From the NCBI GenBank assembly GCA_015057605.1, contig SVDX01000009.1, forward strand, positions 1-64,000: DNA of 64,000 nt, in the 5' to 3' direction. The DNA is from Lachnospira sp. GTDB taxonomy: Bacteria > Bacillota > Clostridia > Lachnospirales > Lachnospiraceae. Position 1 is the stretch's first letter, and each line of letters starts with the position of its first letter. The translations under genes and the position numbers were made by a program. Under the pieces are notes generated by a model. It had not been told where the DNA came from and searched no databases. It saw only the letters and a program-made list of their open reading frames with translations. Shown here piece by piece: positions 7,371 to 16,386 of this stretch.

Positions 7371-9089
7371 CTACAATCTCTCAATCAAATGCTCTAACAT
7401 TTCGCTTACAACATTTACATATCTTGATGCTGCGTTGTAAGCATTTTGAAATCTTATCATATTAGTTAATTCTTCATCAGAAGATACACCTGCCGGCTGT
7501 TGTCTTCTGTTATCAAGTTCTAAAGCCATGCTTTCTTGACCTTGTGCCATTGATACAAGTACTTCGCCTGTGTTAGCTAAATCTGATACCATATTCATAT
7601 AAAATGTATCAAAATCCTGTCTGCCATATACATCTGGCTTTAATGCTATATTTTTATCATCCCATATTGAAACTAATTCCTCTGCCAACTTAAAATTCTC
7701 TTCACCAAGTTCAGTTGATAATGGTATCTTAGAATAATCTGTTAAAACATTAGGATTTATTTCCAAATTGCCTATTGTATATAATGACTCATTGCCAAAA
7801 TAATTAATATTGTTATAAACATAATAGGTTTCGCCATTAATTTCCGTTTCAACATATCTTTTTGTATGCATTCTCGAGAAAAGCTCTTCGCCTATTGTAT
7901 GCTCATCATCTGTACCGCAACCCGCTTTATCAGTATCAAGTACTGTATATTCAACTCCGCCTATTTCAATTGTCTTATTAGGACATAAAACGTTGTTGAT
8001 GCTTTCAACCATGCTGTTCACAAGCTTATCAAGTCCAGCTAAAGCCTTCATAACAACTGATGGTTCAATATTCTTATAAAAATGTTCTGCTTCTACCTTA
8101 TATGCTTCGTAAGCCGCCTCGTAATCAGCATCTGAAGCGTAATCGTTTCTTAACGGAATGTTAGGAATATCTGTATGATTTGGAACGTAGCTTCCTCGTG
8201 CGAGTAAAACGCCCTTTAACTCGCCGACATCATTTCCTTTATCAGTGTTGATTTCAACATTTAATGTAAAAACCTCACGATTATTTAAATGTGTCCATAC
8301 TGGTGTAGATAAAGAATTATCTCCTACATGTGCAACACCCATAGGAAATAATACCTCTTTTTCTATGAATGGAATTCCTTCAATTGATATATCAATTGCG
8401 CCATCCAACTTTTCATCATAAGTTATATTTACTAATCTTCCTAATTTATCTATAGCCTGATCTCTTTGATCTCTTAAATCATTTGCTGTCTGACCAGAAA
8501 ATTCTATAGAAGCTATTTCTGTATTAAGTTTTGAAATCTTCTCGCCTAATTCATTAATATCTTTAACGAGACCTTCTACTTTAATATTAAGTGTATTCTG
8601 ATAATCTACAAGTCCCGAATGGACTGCATTTGCCTTATCCAAAAATGCACTTGCACTTTGCACCAAGGATGCCCTTGTTACTGTGCTGTTAGGATTCTTT
8701 GCGACCTCTTGTATTGATGCTTTTAAATCCTCCATATAGTCCTGGAACTTAACGCCCTCAAGTTCCCCGAACTGTTCTTCAATCTCTGTAAGAGCATCAT
8801 ACTGTGTTTCGTAGAAATATCTTCTACCAACCTCTGTTCTGTATGCTCTGTCCAAAAAGTCATCTCTTACTCTTCGAACATCTTGTACGTCTACACCTAA
8901 ACCAACCTTTAAAGTATTGATATCTGTTCTTCCAACTGTATTATAAGCTGTGTCATCAAATACAACCTGTTGTCTTGTGTAACCCGTTGTGTTAACATTT
9001 GCCAAATTGTTGGCAGTTGTATTAAGTGCATTCATATTAGAGCGAACTCCTGATGCACCTACGTATAATGCGGCCATTCCATTTGCCAT
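7371..9089 (-). CDS. flgK: Flagellar hook-associated protein 1, FlgK (first paralogue)
   Basis: A 572-residue FlgK. The N-terminus carries ALNTTANNLANVNTTGYTRQ, the hallmark of rod-hook-HAP1 proteins. Residues ~200-225 carry the GQTANDLRDQRDQAIDKL element, and the C-terminus (MIRFQNAYNAASRYVNVV) matches the family. It assembles on top of the hook with FlgL and FliD. It follows flgN, its export chaperone, by 14 bases, and is followed by a second FlgK paralogue. Start supported by GAGGTGATAACAG before the ATG. Close to the usual 500-600 residue length, so it is likely the canonical copy. Confidence 0.92.
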   Translation of the reverse strand: MANGMAALYVGASGVRSNMNALNTTANNLANVNTTGYTRQQVVFDDTAYNTVGRTDINTLKVGLGVDVQDVRRVRDDFLDRAYRTEVGRRYFYETQYDALTEIEEQFGELEGVKFQDYMEDLKASIQEVAKNPNSTVTRASLVQSASAFLDKANAVHSGLVDYQNTLNIKVEGLVKDINELGEKISKLNTEIASIEFSGQTANDLRDQRDQAIDKLGRLVNITYDEKLDGAIDISIEGIPFIEKEVLFPMGVAHVGDNSLSTPVWTHLNNREVFTLNVEINTDKGNDVGELKGVLLARGSYVPNHTDIPNIPLRNDYASDADYEAAYEAYKVEAEHFYKNIEPSVVMKALAGLDKLVNSMVESINNVLCPNKTIEIGGVEYTVLDTDKAGCGTDDEHTIGEELFSRMHTKRYVETEINGETYYVYNNINYFGNESLYTIGNLEINPNVLTDYSKIPLSTELGEENFKLAEELVSIWDDKNIALKPDVYGRQDFDTFYMNMVSDLANTGEVLVSMAQGQESMALELDNRRQQPAGVSSDEELTNMIRFQNAYNAASRYVNVVSEMLEHLIERL

Positions 9090-9103
9090 CTGTTATCACC
9101 TCT

Positions 9104-9619
9104 TTACTGTTTTGCGTCAAACCCACCGGATACTGTGCCATACTGTCCACTGTATCCTGTTCCTTTTCCATAATTAGCTGTCTGTGGTGCCATTTTCAAA
9201 CCTTTATATAAATTGATTTCAAAATCGATTATATTAAGTGAATCATTTATAAGAACTTTATTAGTCTCATTAACTGTTATAAGTCTGTCAATTGTCGTTT
9301 TTAGCTTTGTATGCACCTTTTCCAAAGCTTCCTTTTCATTTTGCTGAGTTCCCAAAAGTTCTACAAGTCTGCTTACCGTAAGTTCTTTAACATCACGATT
9401 AAGAACATCTGCAATATCCTTTGTGACTTCACTTCGTTTTCTTTCAAGATTTGCTATATCATCAAGAATCGCCTGTTCTTTAGACATAATCTCTTGCAAA
9501 GCAGTCACATCACCCTTAACGATAATTGAGGTCTTCTCAGTGGCATAAGCCAATACCTTTTCATATTCAATATTTTCTTTGTTCAATACACTAATTAATT
9601 CATCGATTAAACTTGCCAC
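9104..9619 (-). CDS. flgN: FlgN family export chaperone for FlgK/FlgL
   Basis: A 171-residue helical protein with an N-terminal pattern typical of FlgN (LIDELISVLNKENIEYEKVL, then KGDVTALQEIMSKEQ). It keeps hook-associated proteins unfolded and brings them to the export ATPase. The C-terminal ~25 residues are Gly/Tyr-rich and probably disordered. The start codon is GTG at 9617-9619, with AGAGAGG at suitable spacing. It lies between flgM and flgK, as in Bacillus (yvyG). Confidence 0.88.
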   Translation of the reverse strand: MASLIDELISVLNKENIEYEKVLAYATEKTSIIVKGDVTALQEIMSKEQAILDDIANLERKRSEVTKDIADVLNRDVKELTVSRLVELLGTQQNEKEALEKVHTKLKTTIDRLITVNETNKVLINDSLNIIDFEINLYKGLKMAPQTANYGKGTGYSGQYGTVSGGFDAKQ

Positions 9620-9633
9620 TTTAAAAACCTCTC

Positions 9634-9897
9634 TTATACGTTACCTAATAATTTGTCAGCTAATGCACTTGAACTTACAAAATATGTTCCTGCATCAATC
9701 TGAGCCTTGATTTCAGCCACTTTATCTTCCCTTACATCAGGAACATTCTTAAGTGCCTGCTTAGCTACCTGATAATCCTTGCCGAATTGAGATATCTCTA
9801 ACTTATCACTTTTTCCGGCTCTTGTAGTAGCTGTTGTGTTTATTTTACCGTTACTCTTATAAATTTGTGAGACGGCACCATAAGCATCAATTCTCAT
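9634..9897 (-). CDS. flgM: Anti-sigma-28 factor FlgM
   Basis: An 87-residue FlgM. It holds sigma-28 inactive until the hook is finished, then leaves the cell through the flagellar channel. The N-terminal half is disordered and polar. The C-terminal helix pair (DVREDKVAEIKAQIDAGTY, then SSALADKLLG) is the sigma-binding part of the family. GCGAGGG precedes the ATG. It is driven by its own sigma-28 promoter at 9934-9960, giving negative feedback, and leads the flgM-flgN-flgK segment. Confidence 0.94.
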   Translation of the reverse strand: MRIDAYGAVSQIYKSNGKINTTATTRAGKSDKLEISQFGKDYQVAKQALKNVPDVREDKVAEIKAQIDAGTYFVSSSALADKLLGNV

Positions 9898-9933
9898 AGT
9901 ATATCCCTCGCTTTCTATAATTTCTTATATATT

Positions 9934-9960
9934 TTATCGGAAAAAAAAGAAAGAACTTTA
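9934..9960 (-). promoter_or_regulatory. Sigma-28 promoter of flgM
   Basis: The minus strand reads TAAA, exactly 15 bases, then TCCGATAA: eleven of the twelve consensus bases. It starts ~40 bases before flgM. Its -35 box overlaps the small hairpin at 9957-9973. Confidence 0.88.
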
Positions 9961-9973
9961 GCAAAAAGCTAAA
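9957..9973 (-). terminator. Small hairpin after yvyF, possible weak terminator
   Basis: TTTAGC and GCTAAA form a 6-bp stem with a five-base loop. On the minus strand it is followed after a few bases by a long T-rich run. It may partly stop transcription coming from comFC-yvyF. Its distal arm is also the -35 box of the flgM promoter. Confidence 0.45.
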
Positions 9974-9994
9974 ATTCTTTTCTAAAATATTATA

Positions 9995-10408
9995 TTATCC
10001 AAGATATCTCATCTTATGATCACTAGACGTTAATCTCTTATTATCCTTTGGGGAATCTGTATTACGATAAACGCTTCCTAATGTATTCATAAGAGAACCT
10101 CTGCAGGAATCACAAAATCTTCCTGTTTTAATTGTAACACCGCACTTTTCACAGCCTATACCTACCACTGAATCCTCAGAAAATGTAAGTCTTTCTTCTC
10201 TAACCCATCTCTCAATCTGAGCCGTCGTAACATCATTAGCCTCTGATATCTCCACAACCGTAGCAAGCTTATGTTCTTCAATATATTTTTTTACTTCCTG
10301 GAATTTTTCCTCAAGCACGTCTCTACAGTTAGGGCAAATATGACTGTAATATCCTCCACTAATAAAGTTATAAAGTCTTCCACATTGTCTGCAATTCTTA
10401 ATTTCCAT
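9995..10408 (-). CDS. yvyF: Flagellar operon protein YvyF (TIGR03826 type)
   Basis: A 137-residue putative regulator with two zinc-ribbon-like cysteine pairs. The first is CRQCG at residues ~6-10 with CPNC near 29-32; the second is CEKCG with FCDSC near 97-115. A helix-turn-helix-like middle (VVEISEANDVTTAQIERWVREE) lies between them. This architecture and the place between comFC and flgM match Bacillus YvyF, whose exact role is not settled. The ATG at 10406-10408 is chosen because GGAG lies eight bases upstream; an in-frame GTG three codons earlier overlaps the ribosome site. Confidence 0.85.
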   Translation of the reverse strand: MEIKNCRQCGRLYNFISGGYYSHICPNCRDVLEEKFQEVKKYIEEHKLATVVEISEANDVTTAQIERWVREERLTFSEDSVVGIGCEKCGVTIKTGRFCDSCRGSLMNTLGSVYRNTDSPKDNKRLTSSDHKMRYLG

Positions 10409-10426
10409 TAAAATCACTCCATTCTT

Positions 10427-11140
10427 CTATATTCCGTATCCTATGCAGGCACTAAGATAATACACCTTTGTTATACCATTATCCTTAAGCACTCTTGCGC
10501 AGGCGTCTATAGTTGCACCTGTCGTATAAATATCATCTACTATTATTACTTTATTATATTTTACACCATTATTTGCAATTTGAAAAGCACCAATCAAATT
10601 ATTATATCTTTCTTTATCATCCAATTCCTTTTGTGCTTTTGTTTCCACAGCTCTTATTAAAAAACTGTCATCATACGCAATTTCTAATCGTCTGCTTAAC
10701 TTTTTAGCAATTAGAGCTGCCTGATTATAACCACGTCTTTTATATTTTTTCTTATGCAATGGTACCGGAATAATCACATCACATTCCCAGTGTTTTATGA
10801 ATACACCATAAATGTCAGCAAGCTCTTTAGCATAAAAATCTGCAAATTCACGCCTATTATGATATTTAAATCTATACATCGACTTTTTAATTTCCTCATC
10901 ATATGCCCATACAGCAAATCCTCTCTCGTAAATGTGTTTAATTTTTTTGCAATCATAGCAATATTCCTCTTCAAACTGTTCAAGTGGCTTACCGCATTTT
11001 GAGCATTTGTTTCCCTTTATATAGCTTAATTTTGCCTTGCAGGGAGCACATATATAATTATACAAATCGCTTTGTTTTAGTGCTTCATTACATACAGGGC
11101 AACGCCTTGGATAAATAAGATTCAAAAGTATATCTTTCAT
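10427..11140 (-). CDS. comFC: ComF family phosphoribosyltransferase-like protein
   Basis: A 237-residue ComFC. The N-terminal zinc finger has four cysteine pairs (C14/C17, C31/C34, C46/C49, C61/C64). The C-terminal PRTase-type domain carries the PRPP loop VIIVDDIYTTGAT at ~198-210. ComFC supports uptake and handling of transforming DNA in competent bacteria; its biochemistry is uncertain. The ATG at 11138-11140 has GAAAGGA upstream. A longer frame to 11185 runs into the terminator of the neighbouring operon and is rejected. It leads the flagellar cluster as in Bacillus, where comFC lies just before yvyF-flgM; comFA and comFB are not in the window. Confidence 0.9.
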   Translation of the reverse strand: MKDILLNLIYPRRCPVCNEALKQSDLYNYICAPCKAKLSYIKGNKCSKCGKPLEQFEEEYCYDCKKIKHIYERGFAVWAYDEEIKKSMYRFKYHNRREFADFYAKELADIYGVFIKHWECDVIIPVPLHKKKYKRRGYNQAALIAKKLSRRLEIAYDDSFLIRAVETKAQKELDDKERYNNLIGAFQIANNGVKYNKVIIVDDIYTTGATIDACARVLKDNGITKVYYLSACIGYGI

Positions 11141-11168
11141 AACAATTTCCTTTCTACAACAAATCAAA

Positions 11169-11199
11169 AAAGTCCACCTGCTCACGCAAAATGGACTTT
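11169..11199 (-). terminator. Terminator of the polysaccharide operon
   Basis: AAAGTCCA and TGGACTTT form an 8-bp stem directly after the dehydratase stop codon. On the minus strand a TTTTTTGATTTG run follows. It separates the polysaccharide operon from comFC. Confidence 0.75.
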
Positions 11200-13056
11200 C
11201 TATTCTTTAGTTTTATATGTCTTTACTATTCGTTTTACATAATCCCTGATGTCCGCAGAATCCTTTTCCGCCGCCATTTTTAGCTTTTCAAGTTCATCAA
11301 AGAAATGCTCTTTATCAAATTCAATAGGTCTGCCTATGTGAATCAATCTGTTAGCCGTTTCTCTAAGGCCTTCTTCTTTCATAAGCATTTCTTCGTAAAG
11401 TTTTTCACCAGGTCGTAATCCAGTAAATTCAATTTGAATATCTACGTTAGGCTCATACCCCGAAAGCCTAATAAGATTAACCGCAAGATCAAGTATCTTA
11501 ACCGGTTCACCCATATCAAGAACAAATATTTCACCACCAGTTGCATAAACACCAGCCTGCAATACAAGTGATACCGCTTCTGATATCGTCATAAAATATC
11601 TTATAATGTCAGGATGAGTTACCGTTACCGGACCACCCATTTCAATCTGCTTAGTAAACAAAGGAATTACACTACCGTTACTACCAAGCACGTTACCAAA
11701 TCTTACCGCAACAAAATCTGTATCATACTTTTCGTTAAAGGATTGTACTATCATTTCGCATAAACGCTTTGAGGCGCCCATAATATTTGTTGGGTTAACA
11801 GCTTTATCTGTAGATATAAGTACAAACTTTTTAACTCCGTACATTGCTGCTGCACGTGCAGTTTTATAAGTACCAAATACATTGTTTTTAACCGCTTCAT
11901 TTGGGCTATCTTCCATAAGAGGAACATGCTTATGAGCAGCTGCATGATATACAATATCCGGTCTGTATTCTTCCATAATCGTTTCAATACGATGTGTATT
12001 TCTAACAGAGGCAATCAATACCTCCATTGAAAGCTCCGGATATTTTCTTATTAAATCCTGTTGGATTTCATATGCATTGTTTTCATATATTTCAACAATT
12101 ATAAGCTTTGCTGGTGAATATGAAGCAATCTGTCTACAAAGTTCACTTCCTATAGAACCACCACCACCTGTTACCAAAACTACCTTGCCGCTAATCTGAT
12201 CAGCAACACTCTTCATATCAATAGTAACCGGTTCTCTTCCAAGCAAGTCTTCTATCTCAACCTTTCTGAAGGAAGATACGCTCACCTTACCATTAAGCAG
12301 CTGATATACACCCGGAAGAATTCTAAGACTGCAGGTTGTTTCCTTACAAATATCAAGAATCTCCTTAATCTGCTGCTTATTTGCCGAAGGCATAGCTACA
12401 AAAATCTCATTAACATCATATTTTTTTACATTTTCGATAATAGTATGTCTATTACCAAGAACCATATATCCTTGCAGATAATTACCTGTCTTAGAGTCAT
12501 CATCATCAATAAGACCTACAACGTTATAGTTAAGATTATTAACCATTATCTCTTTAATAGTCATATTTGCCGCTTCACCAGCACCTATAATCATAACATT
12601 AATCTTTGGCGCATCCGCATCACTGTTAGTATTATTCTTAATGTACATATATATCTTATATGCAAATCTTGTCAGCAATACTTCACAACTAAAAATAAGC
12701 CAGTATATAACGTAGTATCCATATGGTACATCATATTTTAAGAGTATCATACCCGCAAGCTGAACACAGGATGAAACCAGACATGCAAAAACTACATTTG
12801 CAAATTCTGCAACTCCGGCAAATCTCCAGATACTTTTATATAGCTTAAAGCCAAGGAAAATACCTATGGTTATAACTATATTAAAGGCTGCATACTCACT
12901 GATAGCATCTATATATTCATCATTGATAAGATAGATTCTAAAATCACATTTTATAAGCAATGCCAAATACGAAGCTATTACTACAGATATTGAATCCGCA
13001 ATAAAGAATAATGCTATTCTTAGCGCTCTCGTATTGGACCGTATAAATCTTTTCAT
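11200..13056 (-). CDS. Membrane nucleotide-sugar 4,6-dehydratase (PglF/WbpM/CapD type)
   Basis: A 618-residue protein. Four membrane helices lie at ~15-130, a first Rossmann-like domain (MIIGAGEAA) at ~155, and a second dehydratase domain with TGGGGSIG at 296-303. The active-site region STDKAVNPTNIMGASKR lies at 415-431. Long members of this family convert UDP-GlcNAc to the 4-keto-6-deoxy sugar at the membrane. The ATG at 13054-13056 has GGAG six bases upstream; a further ATG four codons earlier overlaps that site. It is the last gene of the operon. The matching aminotransferase (25006-26196) and phosphoglycosyltransferase (24313-24993) are the first two, so the initiation sugar is made by genes at both ends. 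Confidence 0.9.
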   Translation of the reverse strand: MKRFIRSNTRALRIALFFIADSISVVIASYLALLIKCDFRIYLINDEYIDAISEYAAFNIVITIGIFLGFKLYKSIWRFAGVAEFANVVFACLVSSCVQLAGMILLKYDVPYGYYVIYWLIFSCEVLLTRFAYKIYMYIKNNTNSDADAPKINVMIIGAGEAANMTIKEIMVNNLNYNVVGLIDDDDSKTGNYLQGYMVLGNRHTIIENVKKYDVNEIFVAMPSANKQQIKEILDICKETTCSLRILPGVYQLLNGKVSVSSFRKVEIEDLLGREPVTIDMKSVADQISGKVVLVTGGGGSIGSELCRQIASYSPAKLIIVEIYENNAYEIQQDLIRKYPELSMEVLIASVRNTHRIETIMEEYRPDIVYHAAAHKHVPLMEDSPNEAVKNNVFGTYKTARAAAMYGVKKFVLISTDKAVNPTNIMGASKRLCEMIVQSFNEKYDTDFVAVRFGNVLGSNGSVIPLFTKQIEMGGPVTVTHPDIIRYFMTISEAVSLVLQAGVYATGGEIFVLDMGEPVKILDLAVNLIRLSGYEPNVDIQIEFTGLRPGEKLYEEMLMKEEGLRETANRLIHIGRPIEFDKEHFFDELEKLKMAAEKDSADIRDYVKRIVKTYKTKE

Positions 13057-13080
13057 GATTATCTCCATTTCGAAATGTAA

Positions 13081-13824
13081 CTATTCTACTACAATAATTT
13101 CAAATAAAACCTTATCAGAGTAATTATTATCGGTATCTTTTGTATAATAGTATAATTTGTAGGTACCAACAGTATTCAAATCATAAGAAGTCATACCGTC
13201 TATGTATATTCTTGTAAATATGTCGTTACGATCATCTTTATCATCAGTTATATCTTTAACATACCAAAGTAAGGTTTTAGGTAATTTGCCTCCCTTTTTA
13301 ACTGTAACTGATGTCTCTTTAAGTATAATAACCGGTTTTTCACCTACGTTGCCTGTCGGAGCCTGTGTTGGCGCTTGTGTTGGCGCTTGTGTTGGTGCAT
13401 CAGTTGGAGCCTGCGTAGGTTTTTGTGTAGGTTTTTGTGTTGGTGTCTGTGTTGGATCTTCGTCATCCGGTTCTACCGGCAAAGCACCATCCACACTATA
13501 CTTTATAACTTTATACGCAAATGTTATATTGCCACTCTTGTCCTTAGCAGCATATATTACCTTAGCGTTACCTTCTTCCTCATTAACAACAACACTATCT
13601 ATAAGAAGTGAATTAGAAACGTCGCCATCCTTTTTATCAAATGCACTTACGCCTTCTAAAAGCTTATTAACGTCCATACCAGGAACATAGACCATATCTG
13701 TGTATCCTACAGTTATAGTCGGTCCCTTCTTATCGCCCACAACTGATATGAGCAATATTATTATCATCAACAATAACACAACGCCTATTGTTATATATGG
13801 TATATAAGATTTCTTAATATTCAT
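13081..13824 (-). CDS. Membrane-anchored Ig-like protein with Pro-Thr repeats
   Basis: A 247-residue protein of unknown function. One N-terminal membrane helix (residues ~8-30) anchors it with the rest outside. An Ig/DUF5011-like beta domain follows (~35-112: GPTITVGYTDMVYVPG, then GDVSNSL), then a Thr/Pro linker of PTQ-type repeats (~124-158) and a second beta domain (~165-247). Such repeats make stiff extended stalks. The start ATG at 13822-13824 has GGGAG seven bases upstream. The gene sits inside the polysaccharide operon between a glycosyltransferase and the dehydratase, suggesting a role at the cell surface, perhaps in polymer handling or attachment; this is inference. Confidence 0.75.
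   Translation of the reverse strand: MNIKKSYIPYITIGVVLLLMIIILLISVVGDKKGPTITVGYTDMVYVPGMDVNKLLEGVSAFDKKDGDVSNSLLIDSVVVNEEEGNAKVIYAAKDKSGNITFAYKVIKYSVDGALPVEPDDEDPTQTPTQKPTQKPTQAPTDAPTQAPTQAPTQAPTGNVGEKPVIILKETSVTVKKGGKLPKTLLWYVKDITDDKDDRNDIFTRIYIDGMTSYDLNTVGTYKLYYYTKDTDNNYSDKVLFEIIVVE
13351..13455 (-). repeat. In-frame 12-bp tandem repeats coding PTxx units
   Basis: About nine tandem 12-bp units encode PTQA, PTQK, PTQT and PTDA. Adjacent units are nearly identical, so copy number can change by slippage without breaking the frame. Confidence 0.85.
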
Positions 13825-13885
13825 ACTAATTCTCCCAATCACAACTTTAAATCAAATTGTACCACAAATGGTAATTTTTATCAAG

Positions 13886-14848
13886 TCATCGCAAATTTGT
13901 TACAAGCTTCACATACAAAATCAGTATTCCGTACCATTTCCTTTGTAGCAACGCAACAATCAGCCTTTGATTCTTAGTTAATGCCACCTTTTCAAAGTCA
14001 GTTTCTAATAGATATTTTTCATTCAAATTCTTCTTTAAAATCATTTTTTTGTTTTTTAGTGTTTTATCTGCAACAAGCTTATAAATGTGTTCAACAACAT
14101 CATCTACACATCTTTGTGCTACCACATTTTTAGCAGGATTATTTCCAAATGTTTCCTCGCAAAACTCATTTGTTTTTTCTGCTAACATAACCGCTATCTT
14201 TACCGCATCCTTACGATAAATGGTAGTTAGGGAATTTTCGTCATTCATAACGTAGTGATAGCCCATATTTGATACCGTTGCAATAGTATCCACGCTTTTC
14301 ATAAATTGATAATTAAACAGTAAATCCTCACCAAGCGATAGGCTCTTTTCAAATCTATTTGTAAGCTTTTCTCTCAAAAAAAGCTTATTCCATAGAGGGT
14401 TAATAAAATGTTCCTTAAACAGATACTCAAAGCCTTCCTGCAAATCTTTTACCACGGCGCAATCATGTTTTATTGTTCCCTGTGTTTTTTCAAAGAAATA
14501 TCCACCGATTACAAAATCAGCATTCTTTATCTTCGCTTCGTCATACATTACTTTTAAGGCAAACGAATCAATGTAGTCATCGCTATCAAGAAATGCTACA
14601 TATTTTCCAAGTGCTGCATCAAGTCCTGCATTTCTTGCCGAAGATACACCACCATTTTCTTTATGGATAACAAGAATTCTATTATCTTTTTTTGCGTATT
14701 CATCACATATACTGCCTGAATTATCCTTTGAGCCATCATTTACAAGAATAAGCTGAAAATCCTTAAATTCCTGATTAAGCACAGATTCAATACATGCAGA
14801 AAGCTTTGCGCTTGAATTGTATACTGGCACAATAATACTTATTTCCAT
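13886..14848 (-). CDS. Glycosyltransferase family 2
   Basis: A 320-residue GT-A fold glycosyltransferase. The N-terminus reads ISIIVPVYNSSAKLSACIESVLNQ, followed by ILVNDGSKDNSGSICDEYA, and the metal/nucleotide site VAFLDSDDYID lies near residue 90. This is typical of family 2 enzymes that add one sugar from a nucleotide donor on the cytosolic side. The C-terminal ~130 residues are variable and set the acceptor. Donor and acceptor cannot be read from sequence. It follows the flippase gene by 14 bases. Confidence 0.88.
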   Translation of the reverse strand: MEISIIVPVYNSSAKLSACIESVLNQEFKDFQLILVNDGSKDNSGSICDEYAKKDNRILVIHKENGGVSSARNAGLDAALGKYVAFLDSDDYIDSFALKVMYDEAKIKNADFVIGGYFFEKTQGTIKHDCAVVKDLQEGFEYLFKEHFINPLWNKLFLREKLTNRFEKSLSLGEDLLFNYQFMKSVDTIATVSNMGYHYVMNDENSLTTIYRKDAVKIAVMLAEKTNEFCEETFGNNPAKNVVAQRCVDDVVEHIYKLVADKTLKNKKMILKKNLNEKYLLETDFEKVALTKNQRLIVALLQRKWYGILILYVKLVTNLR

Positions 14849-14862
14849 AAGCCTTACCTCTA

Positions 14863-16386
14863 TTATCTTCTAAATATTTTCTTAGTAATTCTTTTTATCA
14901 CTGATAAAATGTATTTAAATTCATTCGTTCTTGCAAATACAATTATATACACTACATTAGGAACCACAGCACACACAAGCATCTTTAATACAAATGGCAT
15001 TATGCCGTCGCCCGTAGCCAAGCCACATAAAAAATATACCAGTGCATTTGTAGCTAAGCCCACCACTGTAAATATTGCATACTTAATCATATAAAGGCGC
15101 ATTTTTTTATTTAGTCCATACTTAAATACAACCCATGGTTCTGCAATAAAGCAGGTTGTCATAGTACTTATAAATGTGCCAATAAAAACACCCGCCGCTC
15201 CAAGCTTTAAGCTTAACACAATTGAAAATACGATATTTATAACTGATTCAAATAATGGAACATATCTGTTGTACCAGAATAATCCCATTGCATTACTAAA
15301 GGTTTGAACCGTTTTTCTCATACCCTTTATATAAAAATTAATACAAAGTATTGTCACTATGCCAAAGGCGAATAAATACTTTTTTGAAAGCCAAAGACTT
15401 ATAAATGGATTCATCAGGTTAAAAAAGCATATTGCACTAAATGAGTATACCCAAAAGTTAATCAAAAATGTTGTTTTAAATACATCATAGGATCTATCTT
15501 CATTTTCGCATACAGCCAAATTACCAATGCCAGGAGTTATCGCAAAAAATATCTGCTCTAATACCTTTTCTATTGACTCAATTAAAAGCACATAATTTGA
15601 ATATATACCTACCACTGCAAGGCCCACAAACTTTGAAAGAATAATATTATCTGTTGAGAAAACTATTATTCCGCCAATTTTATGCATAAGCATAGCCTTA
15701 GTATTTTTCTTTATCTCATTTAAAGTAGCTTCCTCAAGTGGTTTCTTTTCTTTTTTCTTTAATACCGGATAATGCTTATTAGCATACCATGAAATAACTG
15801 CATTTGTTATAACAGTGCCTACAACCTGTACTGCGACATACAAGATAAAATTCTTTGTAATTGCAAGTACTATAATCTGTGCTGTTACTGTCAATGCACT
15901 CATCAGATTATTGATAATTGTAACAATATAATTCTTCTGGTTAGCTGTAATAAATGATGCCTTATATGAGAAGAAATATGATGCACCCGAATTAAGTACA
16001 TACAAAAGATATATAACCTGCAAATACTCAATATCCGGCATTTCCTTAACAAATACAGACAAAAATGGTGTAAGACATGAGCCCACAACCAATATAAATA
16101 TACCTATTGCAGTATATACCTTCTTATAAAACTGCATAAGAGCAATTATTTTTTCTTCATCATTTTGAGCAATAGGTCTATACATACTATATACTATCGC
16201 CACACCAACACCTAATTCAGCCAAAGAAAGCATAGACAGAATATTAGAAAATAATCCATTTACGCCCAAATATTCCTCTGACAAAATCATTACAAAAATT
16301 GTTCTTGAAACAAATTTTATAATAAGCGATAGAAGCTGTCCCGACCATGCCGCAGCTGCATTTTTTAGTGAATTTTCAGCTCTCAT
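14863..16386 (-). CDS. Polysaccharide flippase (Wzx/RfbX, MOP superfamily)
   Basis: A 507-residue integral membrane protein with about 12-14 hydrophobic helices. It begins NSLKNAAAAWSGQLLSLIIKFVSRTIF, a pattern common to oligosaccharide flippases. It would move lipid-linked repeat units across the membrane for polymerisation. The start codon overlaps the stop of the upstream Wzy-like gene by four bases (ATGA), so the two are translationally coupled, as expected for a Wzx/Wzy pathway. Confidence 0.88.
   Translation of the reverse strand: MRAENSLKNAAAAWSGQLLSLIIKFVSRTIFVMILSEEYLGVNGLFSNILSMLSLAELGVGVAIVYSMYRPIAQNDEEKIIALMQFYKKVYTAIGIFILVVGSCLTPFLSVFVKEMPDIEYLQVIYLLYVLNSGASYFFSYKASFITANQKNYIVTIINNLMSALTVTAQIIVLAITKNFILYVAVQVVGTVITNAVISWYANKHYPVLKKKEKKPLEEATLNEIKKNTKAMLMHKIGGIIVFSTDNIILSKFVGLAVVGIYSNYVLLIESIEKVLEQIFFAITPGIGNLAVCENEDRSYDVFKTTFLINFWVYSFSAICFFNLMNPFISLWLSKKYLFAFGIVTILCINFYIKGMRKTVQTFSNAMGLFWYNRYVPLFESVINIVFSIVLSLKLGAAGVFIGTFISTMTTCFIAEPWVVFKYGLNKKMRLYMIKYAIFTVVGLATNALVYFLCGLATGDGIMPFVLKMLVCAVVPNVVYIIVFARTNEFKYILSVIKRITKKIFRR

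Noticed and set aside
10513..10707. 64-codon plus-strand frame
   Set aside because: Shadow of comFC; composition is that of antisense of AT-rich coding sequence.
11141..11185. N-terminal extension of ComFC
   Set aside because: It covers the terminator hairpin of the polysaccharide operon, and the downstream ATG has a good ribosome site.
13202..13690. 162-codon plus-strand frame rich in VGACVGAC repeats
   Set aside because: It is the antisense of the PTxx repeat gene; the 12-bp repeat keeps the opposite frame open. No ribosome site or plausible protein.
14473..14670. 65-codon His-rich plus-strand frame
   Set aside because: Antisense to the family 2 glycosyltransferase; no ribosome site.
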